Below, piece by piece: positions 47,055 through 58,991 of a stretch of 64,000 nucleotides of DNA. The position numbers and the translations under genes were made by a program. The notes below the pieces were generated by a model. The model worked only from the letters and a program-made list of their open reading frames with translations. It was not told where the DNA came from and ran no database searches. Numbering within the stretch: the stretch's first letter is position 1; each line of letters begins with the position of its first letter. Source of the stretch: Methylobacterium isbiliense (GTDB lineage Bacteria > Pseudomonadota > Alphaproteobacteria > Rhizobiales > Beijerinckiaceae); NCBI RefSeq assembly GCF_022179325.1, contig NZ_BPQQ01000045.1, forward strand, positions 25,671-89,670. Direction: 5' to 3'.

Positions 47055-48212
47055 TCAGCCGATCAGTTCCGGGAAGGGAACGATGGTCGACTTGACGGTG
47101 CGCATGGCCATCGCGTCGGCCACGGCCGCACTGACGCCTTCCTGCGTGAAGGGATAGACGGTCTGCATGTCGAGCCAGGGATACTTGTCGCGCGCCCGGT
47201 AGAGCATGTCGACGCCGAGCGGCAGGTCGTTGCCGGTGAAGGCCCAGGAGCCGAGCACGTTCAGGTCCTTGGCGCAGATCCGGTGCCAGGAGGTCTCGAT
47301 CGAGCCCGCATCGGTGAACTGGCCCATCTCCACGTAGGTGCCGCCGTCGCGCAGGAACTCGATGCCCTCCGGCCCCGCCGAGGGGTGGCCGGAGCAATCC
47401 ATCACGAGATCGGCCCCGAAGCCGCCGACGATCTCCCGTACTCGCGCGATGCGCTCCTGCGGCGTGCGCAATTCCGTGATGTCCACCGTGGCCTCGGCCC
47501 CGAACCGGCGCGCGAGCGCGAGCCGCGGCTCCTCGGGCGCGCCGACGCAGATGACGCGGCCCGCGCCCATCTCCTGCGCGGCCGCCACGGCCAGGATGCC
47601 GATCGGCCCCGAACCCTGGATCACCACCGTGTCGCCCCACTTGAAGCCGCCCGCCCGCGTCGCGCGGTTGAAGGCGCGGATGCAGGAGGTCAGAGGCTCC
47701 GACAGGGCGCCGAGCCGCAGGTTCATGTCGTCCGGCAGCTTGTACACCTTGGTGCCGGGCAGCATCTCGAGGTCGACATAGACGTACTCGGCCCAGCCGC
47801 CCCACAGGTGCGGCGCCTTGTCGAAGCCGAGATAGCGGCCGTAATAGACGGGCGTCAGGCACTTGTTGGCCTGCTCCGGGTAGTGGACGCAGTAATAGCA
47901 ATGCCCGCACGGCATCAGCGGCGGGATCATCACCTTGGAGCCGACGCCGAGCGGCTTCTCCATGAAATCCGCCGTGAACTCGTCGCCCTTCTCGACGATC
48001 ACGCCGCCGATCTCGTGCCCGAGCGTGAACGGCCACGGCAGCGGCTTGGGCCAGTGCCCCTTGAGGATGTGCTGGTCGGTGCCGCAGACGCCGCACGCGC
48101 CGATCTGGATCAGCGCGGCCCGGCGCGGCACCGTCGGCCAGGGCACGGTGCGGATCTCCGGCGCGGCGCCCGGGCCGGCAAAGGTCGCGACCCGGATGTC
48201 GGGCTTGCCCAT
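47055..48212 (-). CDS. Zinc-dependent medium-chain alcohol dehydrogenase
   Basis: This 385-residue MDR-family NAD(P)-dependent dehydrogenase has catalytic zinc ligands in GACGVCGTDQHILKGHW and LGHEIGGVIVEKGD. The structural zinc site is reduced to three visible cysteines (MPCGHCYYC, then NKCLTP). The Rossmann fold is at VVIQGSGPIGILAVAAAQE. The ATG is preceded by AGGGAGG at an ideal distance. An inserted loop (FDKAPHLWGGWAEYVYVDL) resembles that of relatives acting on cyclic or polyol substrates, but the substrate is not predictable. It is monocistronic, with 398 bp upstream. Confidence 0.9.
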   Translation of the reverse strand: MGKPDIRVATFAGPGAAPEIRTVPWPTVPRRAALIQIGACGVCGTDQHILKGHWPKPLPWPFTLGHEIGGVIVEKGDEFTADFMEKPLGVGSKVMIPPLMPCGHCYYCVHYPEQANKCLTPVYYGRYLGFDKAPHLWGGWAEYVYVDLEMLPGTKVYKLPDDMNLRLGALSEPLTSCIRAFNRATRAGGFKWGDTVVIQGSGPIGILAVAAAQEMGAGRVICVGAPEEPRLALARRFGAEATVDITELRTPQERIARVREIVGGFGADLVMDCSGHPSAGPEGIEFLRDGGTYVEMGQFTDAGSIETSWHRICAKDLNVLGSWAFTGNDLPLGVDMLYRARDKYPWLDMQTVYPFTQEGVSAAVADAMAMRTVKSTIVPFPELIG

Positions 48213-48610
48213 GACGTATCCTCCCTGTGTGCTGCGGGCCGGATCGAGCCGTCCGCGGCGCCGAGCCTAGCAGCGGATCCGCGCTGGCGTCGCCCCAAAT
48301 TCACCCTTGACGGCCGGTCGGCCCAGGATCAGGCTCGCCCTGCTTCGGCCGGACCAGCGCGCCGGGGTGCATCCCAGGAGGGAGGCATGACGCCACCGAC
48401 GAGGCGTGCCGCGACGATCGCCCCGGATCCCGTCCGGACCGGGGGGTAGCGGCGCCGGCCGCGGACGACAGGGTGGAAGCGGCGTCCGGGGCGAGAGGCC
48501 ACTCGGCCCGAGTGCGCCTCACCTGCCGGAGATGCCCCACCTCGACCGCTTCTGCTCTGCTTGAAGGCCTCCCGAGGACCGGTTCGCCCGTCCAGGGGCC
48601 GCGGCGGGCC
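48213..48610. other. Gap between alcohol dehydrogenase and parE genes, with a possible 20-codon ORF
   Basis: 398 bp between the start of the dehydrogenase gene and the end of parE. The only coding-like item is ATG at 48387 preceded by AGGAGGGAGG and ending with TAG at 48447-48449, a 20-residue Pro/Arg/Thr-rich peptide. The excellent ribosome site is the only support. Otherwise I see nothing but G+C-rich DNA. Confidence 0.4.
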
Positions 48611-50758
<2,148 letters not shown>

Positions 50759-50986
50759 CCTCTCCCTATACCGGAACAAACCGGAAACAGAAAGGGTCCA
50801 TCAGGGCTCCCGGCCGTGGCGGAGCGGCACGGTCGGCCGCAGGCCGGTGGCCGCGGATCAAGGTGGTAAACAGGTTACGTTAAGATTGCTTCACCCTGAA
50901 TAAGCCCCCGGGAACAAGGCCGTTCTCAACGCGTTACCGCCACGCTGACCGGCGCTGCCCTTGCGCGCCCGAGGAGGCCCGAGACG

Positions 50987-51172
50987 ATGACCGCCGCCAC
51001 CCGTCACGCCCGCCATCATGCTCTCGCGCGGGCCGAGCGCGCCGCCGGCGAGGCCTTCGGCTGCTTCGACGACGCCGTGGGCCTCAGCCGCAACGTCAGC
51101 CGCTTCACCGCCACGGCGACCGGCACGGCGGTGGTGGCGGCGCTCGCCGCCACGCTCGCCTTCGCGTTCTAA
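50987..51172 (+). CDS. Small hydrophobic-tailed protein, stop codon supplied by repeat copy B
   Basis: This 61-residue protein has a basic, Ala/His-rich N-terminus and a C-terminal hydrophobic segment (VVAALAATLAFAF) that could anchor it in the membrane. AGGAGG nine to ten bases before the ATG supports translation. The TAA stop (51170-51172) is formed by the first bases of the 106-bp repeat, so the original C-terminus may have been different. No family recognised. Confidence 0.55.
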   Translation: MTAATRHARHHALARAERAAGEAFGCFDDAVGLSRNVSRFTATATGTAVVAALAATLAFAF

Positions 51173-51274
51173 GCAGATTTCGCAAAAGTGGTCGCCGGTT
51201 TTGCGATAAAAATCTGCGACGAAACAAGAACCTAAGCGGACGAAGCGTTGGCTTGCCAACGCAAGTCTGCTTAG
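51169..51274 (-). repeat. 106-bp palindromic repeat, copy B
   Basis: Reverse complement of copy A at 3984-4089 with a single difference. It carries the same 9-bp terminal inverted repeats and internal hairpins. It fills nearly all of the 119-bp gap between the end of the 61-residue gene and the end of the convergent topA gene, where its hairpins may serve as a terminator. No target-site duplication is evident around either copy. Confidence 0.93.
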
Positions 51275-51291
51275 CGGCGCGTTCGAGCGCC

Positions 51292-53964
51292 CTATTCCCC
51301 GGCACTCGCGGCCTTCTTGGCAGCCGCCTTGGCGGCTTTGGCCGACGTAGCCTTGCGGGCCGGCTTCGCCGCGCTCTCCGTGCTCCGGGCGGAGCGACCG
51401 CGCGCCGCGCCCTTCTTCTTGCCCCCTCCCGCGGCCTCGCGGCGGGCCGCGATCAGCTTGAGCGCCTCGTCGAGGGTCAGCGCGTCCTTGTCCGCGCCCT
51501 TCGGCAGGGTCGCGTTCACGTCGCCGTCCGTCACGTAGGGGCCGTAGCGGCCGGCCTTCACGGTGACGGCGCGCCCCTCCGGATCGGTCCCGAGCGCCCG
51601 GCCGGGATCGGCCGCCGGCCGCCCGCCGCCCTGCTCCTTGGCGACGATCAGGTCGATCGCCCGGTTGGCGCCGATCTCCAGGAGGTCGTCGTCCTTGCCG
51701 AGGTTGGCGTAGGTCTTCCCGTGCTGGACATAGGGCCCGAAGCGGCCGAGATTGGCCAGGATCGGTTCGCCCGTCTCCGGGTGGCGCGCGACTTCGCGCG
51801 GCAGCGCGAGCAGCTTCAGCGCGGTCTCCAGCGTCACGTCGCCGGGCGCCAGCCCCCGCGGCAGCGAGGAGCGCTTGGGCTTCTCCGCCCCCTTCTCGGC
51901 CGAGGCGTCGCCGAGCTGCACGAAGGGGCCGAAGCGTCCGTCGCGCAGGGTCACGGGCAGGCCCGTCGCCGGATCCTCGCCGAGCACCCGCACGCCCGGC
52001 TGGCCGCCCTCGGCCCCATTCCCCTCGCCGTCGCCCTCGATGCCGGCGGCGGAGAGCTGGCGGGTGTACTTGCACTCGGGATAGTTCGAGCAGCCGATGA
52101 AGGCCCCGAACTTGCCGAGCTTCAGCGACAGCGTGCCGCCGCCGCAGGTCGGGCAGGCGCGCGGGTTCGCGCCGTCCGCCCGCGCCGGGAAGATGTGCGG
52201 GCCGAGGAGTTGGTTGAGCGCCTCCAGCACCTCGGCGGTGCGCAGCTCCTTGGTGCCGGCGATCGCCGCGGAGAACTCGCGCCAGAAGTCGCGCAGCACC
52301 GCACGCCAGTCGATCTCGGCATTCGAGACCCGGTCGAGCTGCTCCTCCAGGTCGGCCGTGAAGTCGTACTCGACGTAGCGCCGGAAGAAGCTCTCCAGGA
52401 AGCCGGTGACGAGGCGGCCCTTGTCCTCCGGCACCAGCCGCTTCTTGTCGATGCGCACGTATTCACGGTCGCGCAGCACCTGCAGCACGGCCGCATAGGT
52501 GGAGGGCCGACCGATGCCGAGCTCCTCCATGCGCTTGACGAGGCTCGCCTCGGAGTAGCGCGGCGGGGGCTCGGTGAAGTGCTGGGTCGCGGCGATGCGC
52601 TCGCGCCGCAGCGAATCGCCCGCCGCCATCGGCGGCAGCCGCCGGGATTCCTCGTCCTCCTCGTCGTCCTTGCCCTCCTGGTAGAGGGTGAGGAAGCCGT
52701 CGAACTTGACCACTTGGCCGGTGGCCCGCAGGTCGAGCCGGCGGGGGCCGACATTGGCGTGGATGTCGACGGTGGTGCGCTCCAGCTCCGCCGATTCCAT
52801 CTGGCTCGCGATGGTGCGGGTCCAGATCAGCTCGTAGAGCTTGGCCTGCTCGGGTTCGAGGAACCGCGCGACGGCCTTGGGCAGCCGGCCGAGATCGGTC
52901 GGGCGCACCGCCTCGTGGGCCTCCTGGGCGTTCTTGGCCTTGGTGCTGTAGCTGCGCGGCGCGGGCGGCACGTAATCGGCGCCGAACTCGGCTCCGATGA
53001 CCTGCCGGGCATCGCGGATCGCCTCGGGCGCCATGTCGACGCCGTCGGTGCGCATGTAGGTGATCAGGCCGACCGTCTCGCCGCCGATCTCGACGCCCTC
53101 GTAGAGGCGCTGGGCGATGCGCATGGTCTGGGCTGGGGCGAGGCCGAGCTTGCGCGACGCCTCCTGCTGCAGGGTCGAGGTGGTGAAGGGCGGCTGCGGG
53201 TGGCGCTTGGCGGGCTTGGCCTCGACGCCGGCGACCGCGAAGGTCGCCAGTTCGAGGTCGCGCCGGAATGCCTCGGCCTCCTCGGCGGTGCCGACGTCGA
53301 GGCGCTGGATGCGCTTGCCGTCCGCCCCCACGAGCCGGGCCTCGAACGTCGCGCCCCTGGCCGTGGCCAGCGTGGCGACGAGCGACCAGTACTCGCGCGG
53401 CCTGAACGCCTCGATCTCGGCCTCGCGGTCGCAGACGAGGCGCAGCGCCACCGACTGCACCCGGCCCGCCGAGCGGGCGCCCGGCAGCTTGCGCCACAGC
53501 ACCGGCGAGAGGTTGAAGCCCACGAGGTAGTCCAGCGCCCGGCGCGCCAGGTAGGCGTCGACCAGCGCCTGGTCGATCTGCCGCGGCTGGGCCATCGCGG
53601 TCTGCACCGCGTCCTTGGTGATGGCGTTGAAGGTCACGCGCTCGACCGGCACGCCCTTGAGCACGCGCTTGGCCTGCAGCGCCTCCAGCACGTGCCAGGA
53701 GATCGCCTCGCCCTCGCGGTCCGGGTCGGTGGCGAGAATCAGCTTGTCGGCGCCCTTGACCGCCTTGGCGATCTCCTGGACGCGCTTGGCGCCCCGGTCC
53801 TCCAGCTCCCAGAGCATGCGGAAATCCTGCTCCGGATCGACCGAGCCGTCCTTGGCCGGCAGGTCGCGGACATGCCCGAAGGACGCCAGGACCTCGTAGT
53901 CGCGGCCGAGATATTTGTTGATCGTCTTGGCCTTGGCCGGCGACTCGACGACGACGACTTTCAT
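51292..53964 (-). CDS. topA: DNA topoisomerase I
   Basis: Relaxes negative supercoils by type IA strand passage. The 890-residue protein has the TOPRIM domain at the start (MKVVVVESPAKAKTINKYLG, LATDPDREGEAISWH) and the active-site tyrosine in GLITYMRTDGV. One four-cysteine zinc module follows (RACPTCGGG and IGCSNYPECKY), then several degenerate repeats of the GRFGPFVQLG/GRFGPYVQHG/GRYGPYVTDG type, and a Lys/Ala-rich basic tail. The start at 53964 gives the conserved N-terminus. It is divergent from pyrB, and its 3' end faces repeat copy B. Confidence 0.97.
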   Translation of the reverse strand: MKVVVVESPAKAKTINKYLGRDYEVLASFGHVRDLPAKDGSVDPEQDFRMLWELEDRGAKRVQEIAKAVKGADKLILATDPDREGEAISWHVLEALQAKRVLKGVPVERVTFNAITKDAVQTAMAQPRQIDQALVDAYLARRALDYLVGFNLSPVLWRKLPGARSAGRVQSVALRLVCDREAEIEAFRPREYWSLVATLATARGATFEARLVGADGKRIQRLDVGTAEEAEAFRRDLELATFAVAGVEAKPAKRHPQPPFTTSTLQQEASRKLGLAPAQTMRIAQRLYEGVEIGGETVGLITYMRTDGVDMAPEAIRDARQVIGAEFGADYVPPAPRSYSTKAKNAQEAHEAVRPTDLGRLPKAVARFLEPEQAKLYELIWTRTIASQMESAELERTTVDIHANVGPRRLDLRATGQVVKFDGFLTLYQEGKDDEEDEESRRLPPMAAGDSLRRERIAATQHFTEPPPRYSEASLVKRMEELGIGRPSTYAAVLQVLRDREYVRIDKKRLVPEDKGRLVTGFLESFFRRYVEYDFTADLEEQLDRVSNAEIDWRAVLRDFWREFSAAIAGTKELRTAEVLEALNQLLGPHIFPARADGANPRACPTCGGGTLSLKLGKFGAFIGCSNYPECKYTRQLSAAGIEGDGEGNGAEGGQPGVRVLGEDPATGLPVTLRDGRFGPFVQLGDASAEKGAEKPKRSSLPRGLAPGDVTLETALKLLALPREVARHPETGEPILANLGRFGPYVQHGKTYANLGKDDDLLEIGANRAIDLIVAKEQGGGRPAADPGRALGTDPEGRAVTVKAGRYGPYVTDGDVNATLPKGADKDALTLDEALKLIAARREAAGGGKKKGAARGRSARSTESAAKPARKATSAKAAKAAAKKAASAGE

Positions 53965-54191
53965 GAACGGCTTGCCTCTTCCCAAGCAGACCGCAGCGGG
54001 CAGGTCTCGATAGCGGGCAGGTCTCGATTTGGCGGACGCACGGCGCGAGCGGGCGGGCGCCGGGACCGGAGAAGTGGGTGAACGGGGGGCGGATGTCAAA
54101 TGCCCAGCGGGAGATCCGGGCGATCCCACCCGGCGATCCTTGCGGCGGCGCGCCGCTCCTTCTATAGGCGGGGCCGCGCCATGACCATGCC

Positions 54192-55139
54192 ATGACCACG
54201 CCGACCCGCCCGGGCTTCCCGCACCGCCACCTGCTCGGCATCGAGGGCCTCTCGCCCCTCGACATCGCGGGCCTGCTCGACCGGGCCGACGAGGCCGTCG
54301 AGATCAGCCGCCAGGTGGAGAAGAAGCGCACCACCCTGCGCGGGCGCACCCAGATCAACCTCTTCTTCGAGCCCTCGACCCGGACCCAGTCCTCCTTCGA
54401 GCTGGCCGGCAAGCGGCTGGGCGCCGACGTGATGAACATGTCGGTCGCCTCCTCGTCGGTGAAGAAGGGCGAGACGCTGATCGACACGGCGGCGACGCTC
54501 AACGCCATGCGCCCCGACATCATCGTGGTGCGCCACCATCAGGCCGGGGCGGTGCACCTCCTCGCCCGCAAGGTGGATTGCGCGGTGGTCAATGCGGGCG
54601 ACGGCGCCCACGAGCATCCGACCCAGGCCCTGCTCGACGCCCTGACCATCCGCCGCAACAAGGGCCGGATCGAGGGGCTCACCGTGGCGATCTGCGGCGA
54701 CGTCCTGCACTCGCGGGTGGCGCGCTCGAACATCATCCTGCTGCAGGCGCTCGGCGCCCGCGTGCGGGTGATCGGCCCCTCGACGCTGCTGCCGCCCGGC
54801 CTCGCCCGGTTCGGGGTCGAGGTCCATACCGACATGCGCGCGGGCCTGAGCGGGGTGGACATCGTCATGATGCTGCGCCTCCAGCGCGAGCGCATGAACG
54901 GCTCCTTCGTGCCCTCAGTGAAGGAGTACTTCCGGTATTTCGGGCTGGACGGCGAGAAGCTGAGCCTCGCCAAGCCCGATGCCCTGGTGATGCATCCCGG
55001 CCCGATGAACCGCGGCGTCGAGATCTCCTCCGAGGTCGCGGACGGGGCGCAGTCGCTGATCCGGGAGCAGGTGGAGATGGGCGTGGCGGTGCGCATGGCG
55101 GTGCTGGAGGCGCTGGCGACGCACCTGCCGAACGCTTGA
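54192..55139 (+). CDS. pyrB: Aspartate carbamoyltransferase catalytic subunit
   Basis: Second step of pyrimidine synthesis, joining carbamoyl phosphate and aspartate. The 315-residue protein has the carbamoyl-phosphate site [23 protein letters not shown] and the aspartate-domain [11 protein letters not shown]. No pyrI regulatory subunit is present. As in Pseudomonas-type enzymes, its partner is probably the inactive dihydroorotase-like PyrC' encoded downstream. The two genes are separated here by a HicAB-like pair. In-frame ATGs lie just upstream (54180), but 54192 fits the family best. Confidence 0.96.
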   Translation: MTTPTRPGFPHRHLLGIEGLSPLDIAGLLDRADEAVEISRQVEKKRTTLRGRTQINLFFEPSTRTQSSFELAGKRLGADVMNMSVASSSVKKGETLIDTAATLNAMRPDIIVVRHHQAGAVHLLARKVDCAVVNAGDGAHEHPTQALLDALTIRRNKGRIEGLTVAICGDVLHSRVARSNIILLQALGARVRVIGPSTLLPPGLARFGVEVHTDMRAGLSGVDIVMMLRLQRERMNGSFVPSVKEYFRYFGLDGEKLSLAKPDALVMHPGPMNRGVEISSEVADGAQSLIREQVEMGVAVRMAVLEALATHLPNA

Positions 55140-55140
55140 C

Positions 55141-55350
55141 ATGCCTCCCCGGGATTTCGACCTTGACATCCAGGCGATCCGCAGGCGGCTGGAGCGGGAG
55201 GGCTGGCGCCTGCGCCCCTCCAAGGGACCGCCCGACATCTTCGTCCTGCCCGGAGGTCCGAACGTGGCCGTTCCTCGCGGTCGGGGAGACTTGTCGCCCG
55301 GAACGGCTCGCGCGATCGCGCGGAACGCCGGATGGCTCGAAGGGAGTTGA
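55141..55350 (+). CDS. HicA-like toxin homologue lacking the catalytic histidine
   Basis: This 69-residue protein has the dsRBD-like HicA layout: IQAIRRRLEREGWRLRPSKG, then a beta segment VAVPRGRGDLSPGTARAIAR, as in HicA (VTVPHPKKDLPKGTL). The usual K-G-S-H-H motif with the catalytic His reads KGPPDIF at residues 28-34, so RNase activity is doubtful. It starts 1 base after the pyrB stop and is followed 6 bases later by a HicB-like gene. The pair looks like an inserted toxin-antitoxin module that has lost or changed activity. Confidence 0.7.
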   Translation: MPPRDFDLDIQAIRRRLEREGWRLRPSKGPPDIFVLPGGPNVAVPRGRGDLSPGTARAIARNAGWLEGS

Positions 55351-55356
55351 CGTGCC

Positions 55357-55743
55357 GTGACCGCCTATATCGGCATTCTGGAGAAGGAGGCCAACACGCT
55401 CTGGGGCGTGTGGTTTCCAGACCTGCCCGGCTGCATCGCGGCGACCGAGACGGCGGACGAAACCCTCGCGCAGGCCGGCGAGGCGCTCGCGCAGTGGCTC
55501 GATCTCGCGCGGGAGGACGGCGTCGCGCCCCGTGCACCGCGCACCATCGAGGACCTCAAGGAGGACCGGGAGTTCGCCGAGGCCCTCGCAGCCGGTCATG
55601 CGGCAGTGGTGATCCGGCCGCCCGCGGACGAACTCGGGCTCGACGAGACCCAGTTGCGGGCCGTCGATGCGGCGGCCGAGCGCCGCGGCCTGTCCCGGAC
55701 GGCTCTGGTCCGGGAGCTCGTTCTGAACCAGATCGCCGGGTGA
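55357..55743 (+). CDS. HicB-like antitoxin
   Basis: This 128-residue protein has an N-terminal HicB fold ([23 protein letters not shown], then [18 protein letters not shown]) and a C-terminal ribbon-helix-helix-like segment ([24 protein letters not shown]). HicB proteins neutralise HicA and repress their own operon. GTG start 6 bases after the HicA-like stop. It is co-directional with pyrB and pyrC', so the operon may now be read from the pyrB promoter. Confidence 0.85.
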   Translation: MTAYIGILEKEANTLWGVWFPDLPGCIAATETADETLAQAGEALAQWLDLAREDGVAPRAPRTIEDLKEDREFAEALAAGHAAVVIRPPADELGLDETQLRAVDAAAERRGLSRTALVRELVLNQIAG

Positions 55744-55862
55744 GAGGCATCGGGACGAACGAAACCGCTGCCAATCCCGGACGACCCCGTGCCCAGACAT
55801 CCCCCGATCGTGCTCGACGCCGTCCTCGCCGCCCGCGCACCCGCAGCGGAGCCCTCCGCCCG

Positions 55863-57155
55863 ATGACCCTCCTGATCACCAACGCCCGCCTCCTCGACCC
55901 GGCCAGCGGCCGCGATGGCCCCGGCGCCGTCCTGATCCGCGACGGCCGCATCGCCGACGTCCACTGGGGGGCTGCCCCGCCCCCGCCCGACGCCGCCGAG
56001 GTGATCGACGGGGGCGGACACGTGCTCGCGCCCGGCCTCACGGACCTGCGCGCCTTCGTGGGCGAGCCGGGAGCCGAGCACCGCGAGACGCTGGCGAGCG
56101 CGAGCGCGGCCGCGGCGGCGGGCGGCGTCACCACCCTCGTGTGCATGCCCGACACCAACCCGGTGATCGACGGGCCGGCCATCGTCGACTTCGTCCTGCG
56201 CCGCGCCCGCGACACCGCGAGCGTCAACGTGCTGCCGGCCGCCGCCATCACCAAGGGGCTCGCCGGGCGCGAGATGACCGAGTTCGGCCTGCTCGCCGAG
56301 GCCGGGGCGGTCGCGTTCACGGACGGGCTGCGGGCGGTGACGAACGCCCAGGTGATGCGCCGCGCCCTCACCTATGCCCGCGACTTCGGCGCGCTCCTGA
56401 TGCAGCACGTCGAGGAGCCGGACCTCGTCGGCGACGGGGTGATGAACGAGGGCGAGATGGCCTCGCGGCTCGGCCTGCACGGCATTCCGCGGGAGGCCGA
56501 GACGATCCTTCTGGAGCGCGACATCCGCCTCGTGCGCCTGACCCGGGCGCGCTACCACGCGGCGATGATCTCCTGCGCCGACTCGGTCGAGATCGTGCGG
56601 CGGGCCAAGGAGGCCGGCCTGCCCGTCACCTGCGGCGTCTCGATCAACAACCTCGTGCTCAACGAGAACGACATCGGCCACTACCGCACCTTCTGCAAGC
56701 TCTCCCCGCCGCTGCGGGACGAGGCGGACCGGCAGGCCGTGGTGGCGGCGCTGAACGAGGGCGTCATCGACGTCGTCGTCTCGGACCACAACCCGCAGGA
56801 CGTCGAGACCAAGCGCCTGCCCTTCGCGGAGGCGGCGGACGGCGCGCTCGGCATCGAGACGCTGCTGGCGGCGGCCCTGCGCCTCGTCCATGCGGGCGAC
56901 GTCGCCCTGCCGCGCCTGCTGGCCGCCCTCTCCACCGCACCGGCGAACCTCCTCGGGCGCGAGGGCGGCCGCCTCGCCGCCGGCGCGCCCGCCGACCTCG
57001 TGCTGTTCGATCCCGACGAGCCCTACGTGCTCGACAAGCGGCGCCTGAAATCCCGCTCCAAGAACTCGCCCTTCGACGAGGCGCGGCTGCAGGGGCGCGC
57101 CCTCCTCACCCTGGTCGCGGGACGCATCGCCCACCGGCACGAGGCCGACGCCTGA
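55863..57155 (+). CDS. Dihydroorotase-like protein PyrC' lacking metal ligands
   Basis: This 430-residue amidohydrolase-fold protein is aligned with type I dihydroorotases ([42 protein letters not shown]). The metal-binding HxH after strand 1 reads [11 protein letters not shown], and the TDHAPH loop reads [11 protein letters not shown], so it should not hydrolyse. Such PyrC' proteins are structural partners of the PyrB catalytic chain, and the active dihydroorotase would be encoded elsewhere. ATG at 55863 gives the conserved start. The stop overlaps plsY by one base. Confidence 0.88.
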   Translation: MTLLITNARLLDPASGRDGPGAVLIRDGRIADVHWGAAPPPPDAAEVIDGGGHVLAPGLTDLRAFVGEPGAEHRETLASASAAAAAGGVTTLVCMPDTNPVIDGPAIVDFVLRRARDTASVNVLPAAAITKGLAGREMTEFGLLAEAGAVAFTDGLRAVTNAQVMRRALTYARDFGALLMQHVEEPDLVGDGVMNEGEMASRLGLHGIPREAETILLERDIRLVRLTRARYHAAMISCADSVEIVRRAKEAGLPVTCGVSINNLVLNENDIGHYRTFCKLSPPLRDEADRQAVVAALNEGVIDVVVSDHNPQDVETKRLPFAEAADGALGIETLLAAALRLVHAGDVALPRLLAALSTAPANLLGREGGRLAAGAPADLVLFDPDEPYVLDKRRLKSRSKNSPFDEARLQGRALLTLVAGRIAHRHEADA

Positions 57156-57748
57156 TGGACACCGCCCTCCTCGCCGCCGCGCTCGTCCTCGGCTACCTGC
57201 TCGGCTCGATCCCGTTCGGGCTGATCCTCACGCGCGTCGCCGGGCTCGGCGACGTGCGGGCGATCGGCTCGGGCAACATCGGCGCCACCAACGTGCTGCG
57301 CACCGGCCGCAAGGGGCTCGCGGCCGCGACCCTCCTGGGCGATGCCCTGAAGGGCACCGCCGCCGTGCTCATCGCCGGCCGGTTCGGCGTCCCCGACGCC
57401 GCCCTGGCGGCGGGGCTCGGCGCCTTCCTTGGCCACCTCTTCCCGGTCTGGCTCGGCTTCAAGGGCGGCAAGGGTGTGGCGACCTTCATCGGCGTGCTGC
57501 TCGGCCTCGCGCCCGTCGCGGTCCTGGCCTTCGCGGCGATCTGGCTCGGCCTCGCCGTCCTGCTGCGCTACTCCTCGGCCTCGGCGCTCGCCGCGAGCGC
57601 CGCCACGCCCCTGGTCCTCTGGGGCCTGGGCCAGGGCCGCGTCGCCCTCCTGTTCGTGATCCTGGCGCTGCTGCTATGGTGGAAGCACACGCCCAACATC
57701 CGCCGGCTGATGGACGGCACGGAGGGGCGGATCGGACAGAAGGGCTGA
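57155..57748 (+). CDS. plsY: Glycerol-3-phosphate acyltransferase PlsY
   Basis: Integral membrane acyltransferase that uses acyl phosphate to acylate glycerol 3-phosphate, the first step of phospholipid synthesis. The 197-residue protein has about five helices and the signatures [30 protein letters not shown] and [17 protein letters not shown]. It overlaps pyrC' by one base and is followed 49 bases later by dprA, an order common in alphaproteobacteria. Confidence 0.96.
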   Translation: MDTALLAAALVLGYLLGSIPFGLILTRVAGLGDVRAIGSGNIGATNVLRTGRKGLAAATLLGDALKGTAAVLIAGRFGVPDAALAAGLGAFLGHLFPVWLGFKGGKGVATFIGVLLGLAPVAVLAFAAIWLGLAVLLRYSSASALAASAATPLVLWGLGQGRVALLFVILALLLWWKHTPNIRRLMDGTEGRIGQKG

Positions 57749-57797
57749 GACAATCTCGGCTCCTGCCGCAAGGTGAGCGGGGAAAAGGAGCGGGGTC

Positions 57798-58991
57798 TTG
57801 AAACTCAGCGATGCGCAGCGCCTCGACTGGCTGCGCCTGATCCGCTCGGAGGGCGTCGGGCCGCGCACCTTCCGGGGTCTCGTGAACCGCTTCGGGGGCG
57901 CGGGCGCGGCCCTCGACGCGCTGCCGGACCTGGCGCGCCGGCGCGGCCGGCCGATCAAGGTGGTGGGCAAGCGCGAGGCCGAGCGCGAGATCGCCGCCGC
58001 CTCGCGCCTCGGCGTGCGCTTCGTGGCGATGGGCGAGGCGGACTACCCGACCCCGCTCCAGGCCACCGACGATGCGCCGCCGCTCCTCGCCGTGCGGGGC
58101 GAGGCGGCGGTCCTCGGCCGGGCGGCCGTCGCCATCGTGGGCTCGCGCAACGCCTCGGCGGCGGGCCTCACCTTCGCCGAGCGCCTCGCCCACGGGCTCG
58201 GCGCCGAGGGGCTGGCGATCGTCTCGGGCCTCGCCCGGGGCATCGATGCGCGGGTGCACGCGGCCTCGCTCGCCAGCGGCACCGTCGCGGTGCTGGCCGG
58301 CGGGCACGACCGGATCTATCCGCCCGAGCATCAGGATCTCGCCGCGCGCATCCTCGATCACGGCGGGGCGCTCCTCGCCGAGATGCCGCTCGGCTGGGAG
58401 CCGCGCGGGCGGGATTTCCCGCGCCGCAACCGGATTATCTCGGGGCTCTGCCTCGGCACGATCGTGGTCGAGGCGGCGCGCCGCTCGGGCTCGCTCATCA
58501 CCGCGCGCTTCGCGCTGGAGCAGGGGCGCGAGGTGTTCGCCGTGCCGGGCTCGCCGCTCGACCCGCGGGCGGAGGGCACCAACGACCTCATCCGCCAGGG
58601 CGCCACCCTCTGCGCCGATCCGGAGCACGTGCTCGCGGTGCTGCGCCCCCTCCTCGCCGAGGGACCGCCCCCCGAGGGCGCGCAGGACGGCGAACGGCCG
58701 GAGCCGCCCGCCCTCTACTGGGACGAGACCGACTTCTTCGCCCCCGCCGCGGCGCCCGAGCCCGCGGGCTTCGCGGAGGCCGCGGAGCCGCCCCGGCCGG
58801 CCCCGGATGCGCCCCGGCCGGCCGACGACCGGGCGCGCCTCCTCGCGCTTCTCGGCCCCGCCCCGGTCCAGGCGGACGCGCTGGCGCGCCAAGCCGGGCT
58901 GCCGGCGCGGACGGTGCAGGGCCTCCTGCTCGAACTCGAACTCGACGGCCTCGTGGCGGTCCACGGCGGCGGGACCGTCTCACGCCTCTGA
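57798..58991 (+). CDS. dprA: DNA processing protein DprA
   Basis: Binds incoming single-stranded DNA and loads RecA during natural transformation. The 397-residue protein has an N-terminal SAM-like helical region, the Rossmann core ([78 protein letters not shown]) and a C-terminal winged-helix segment after a Pro/Glu-rich linker. The start is a TTG at 57798, supported by AAAGGAG seven bases upstream. It overlaps the end of the convergent ruvX gene by 12 bases. Confidence 0.95.
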   Translation: MKLSDAQRLDWLRLIRSEGVGPRTFRGLVNRFGGAGAALDALPDLARRRGRPIKVVGKREAEREIAAASRLGVRFVAMGEADYPTPLQATDDAPPLLAVRGEAAVLGRAAVAIVGSRNASAAGLTFAERLAHGLGAEGLAIVSGLARGIDARVHAASLASGTVAVLAGGHDRIYPPEHQDLAARILDHGGALLAEMPLGWEPRGRDFPRRNRIISGLCLGTIVVEAARRSGSLITARFALEQGREVFAVPGSPLDPRAEGTNDLIRQGATLCADPEHVLAVLRPLLAEGPPPEGAQDGERPEPPALYWDETDFFAPAAAPEPAGFAEAAEPPRPAPDAPRPADDRARLLALLGPAPVQADALARQAGLPARTVQGLLLELELDGLVAVHGGGTVSRL

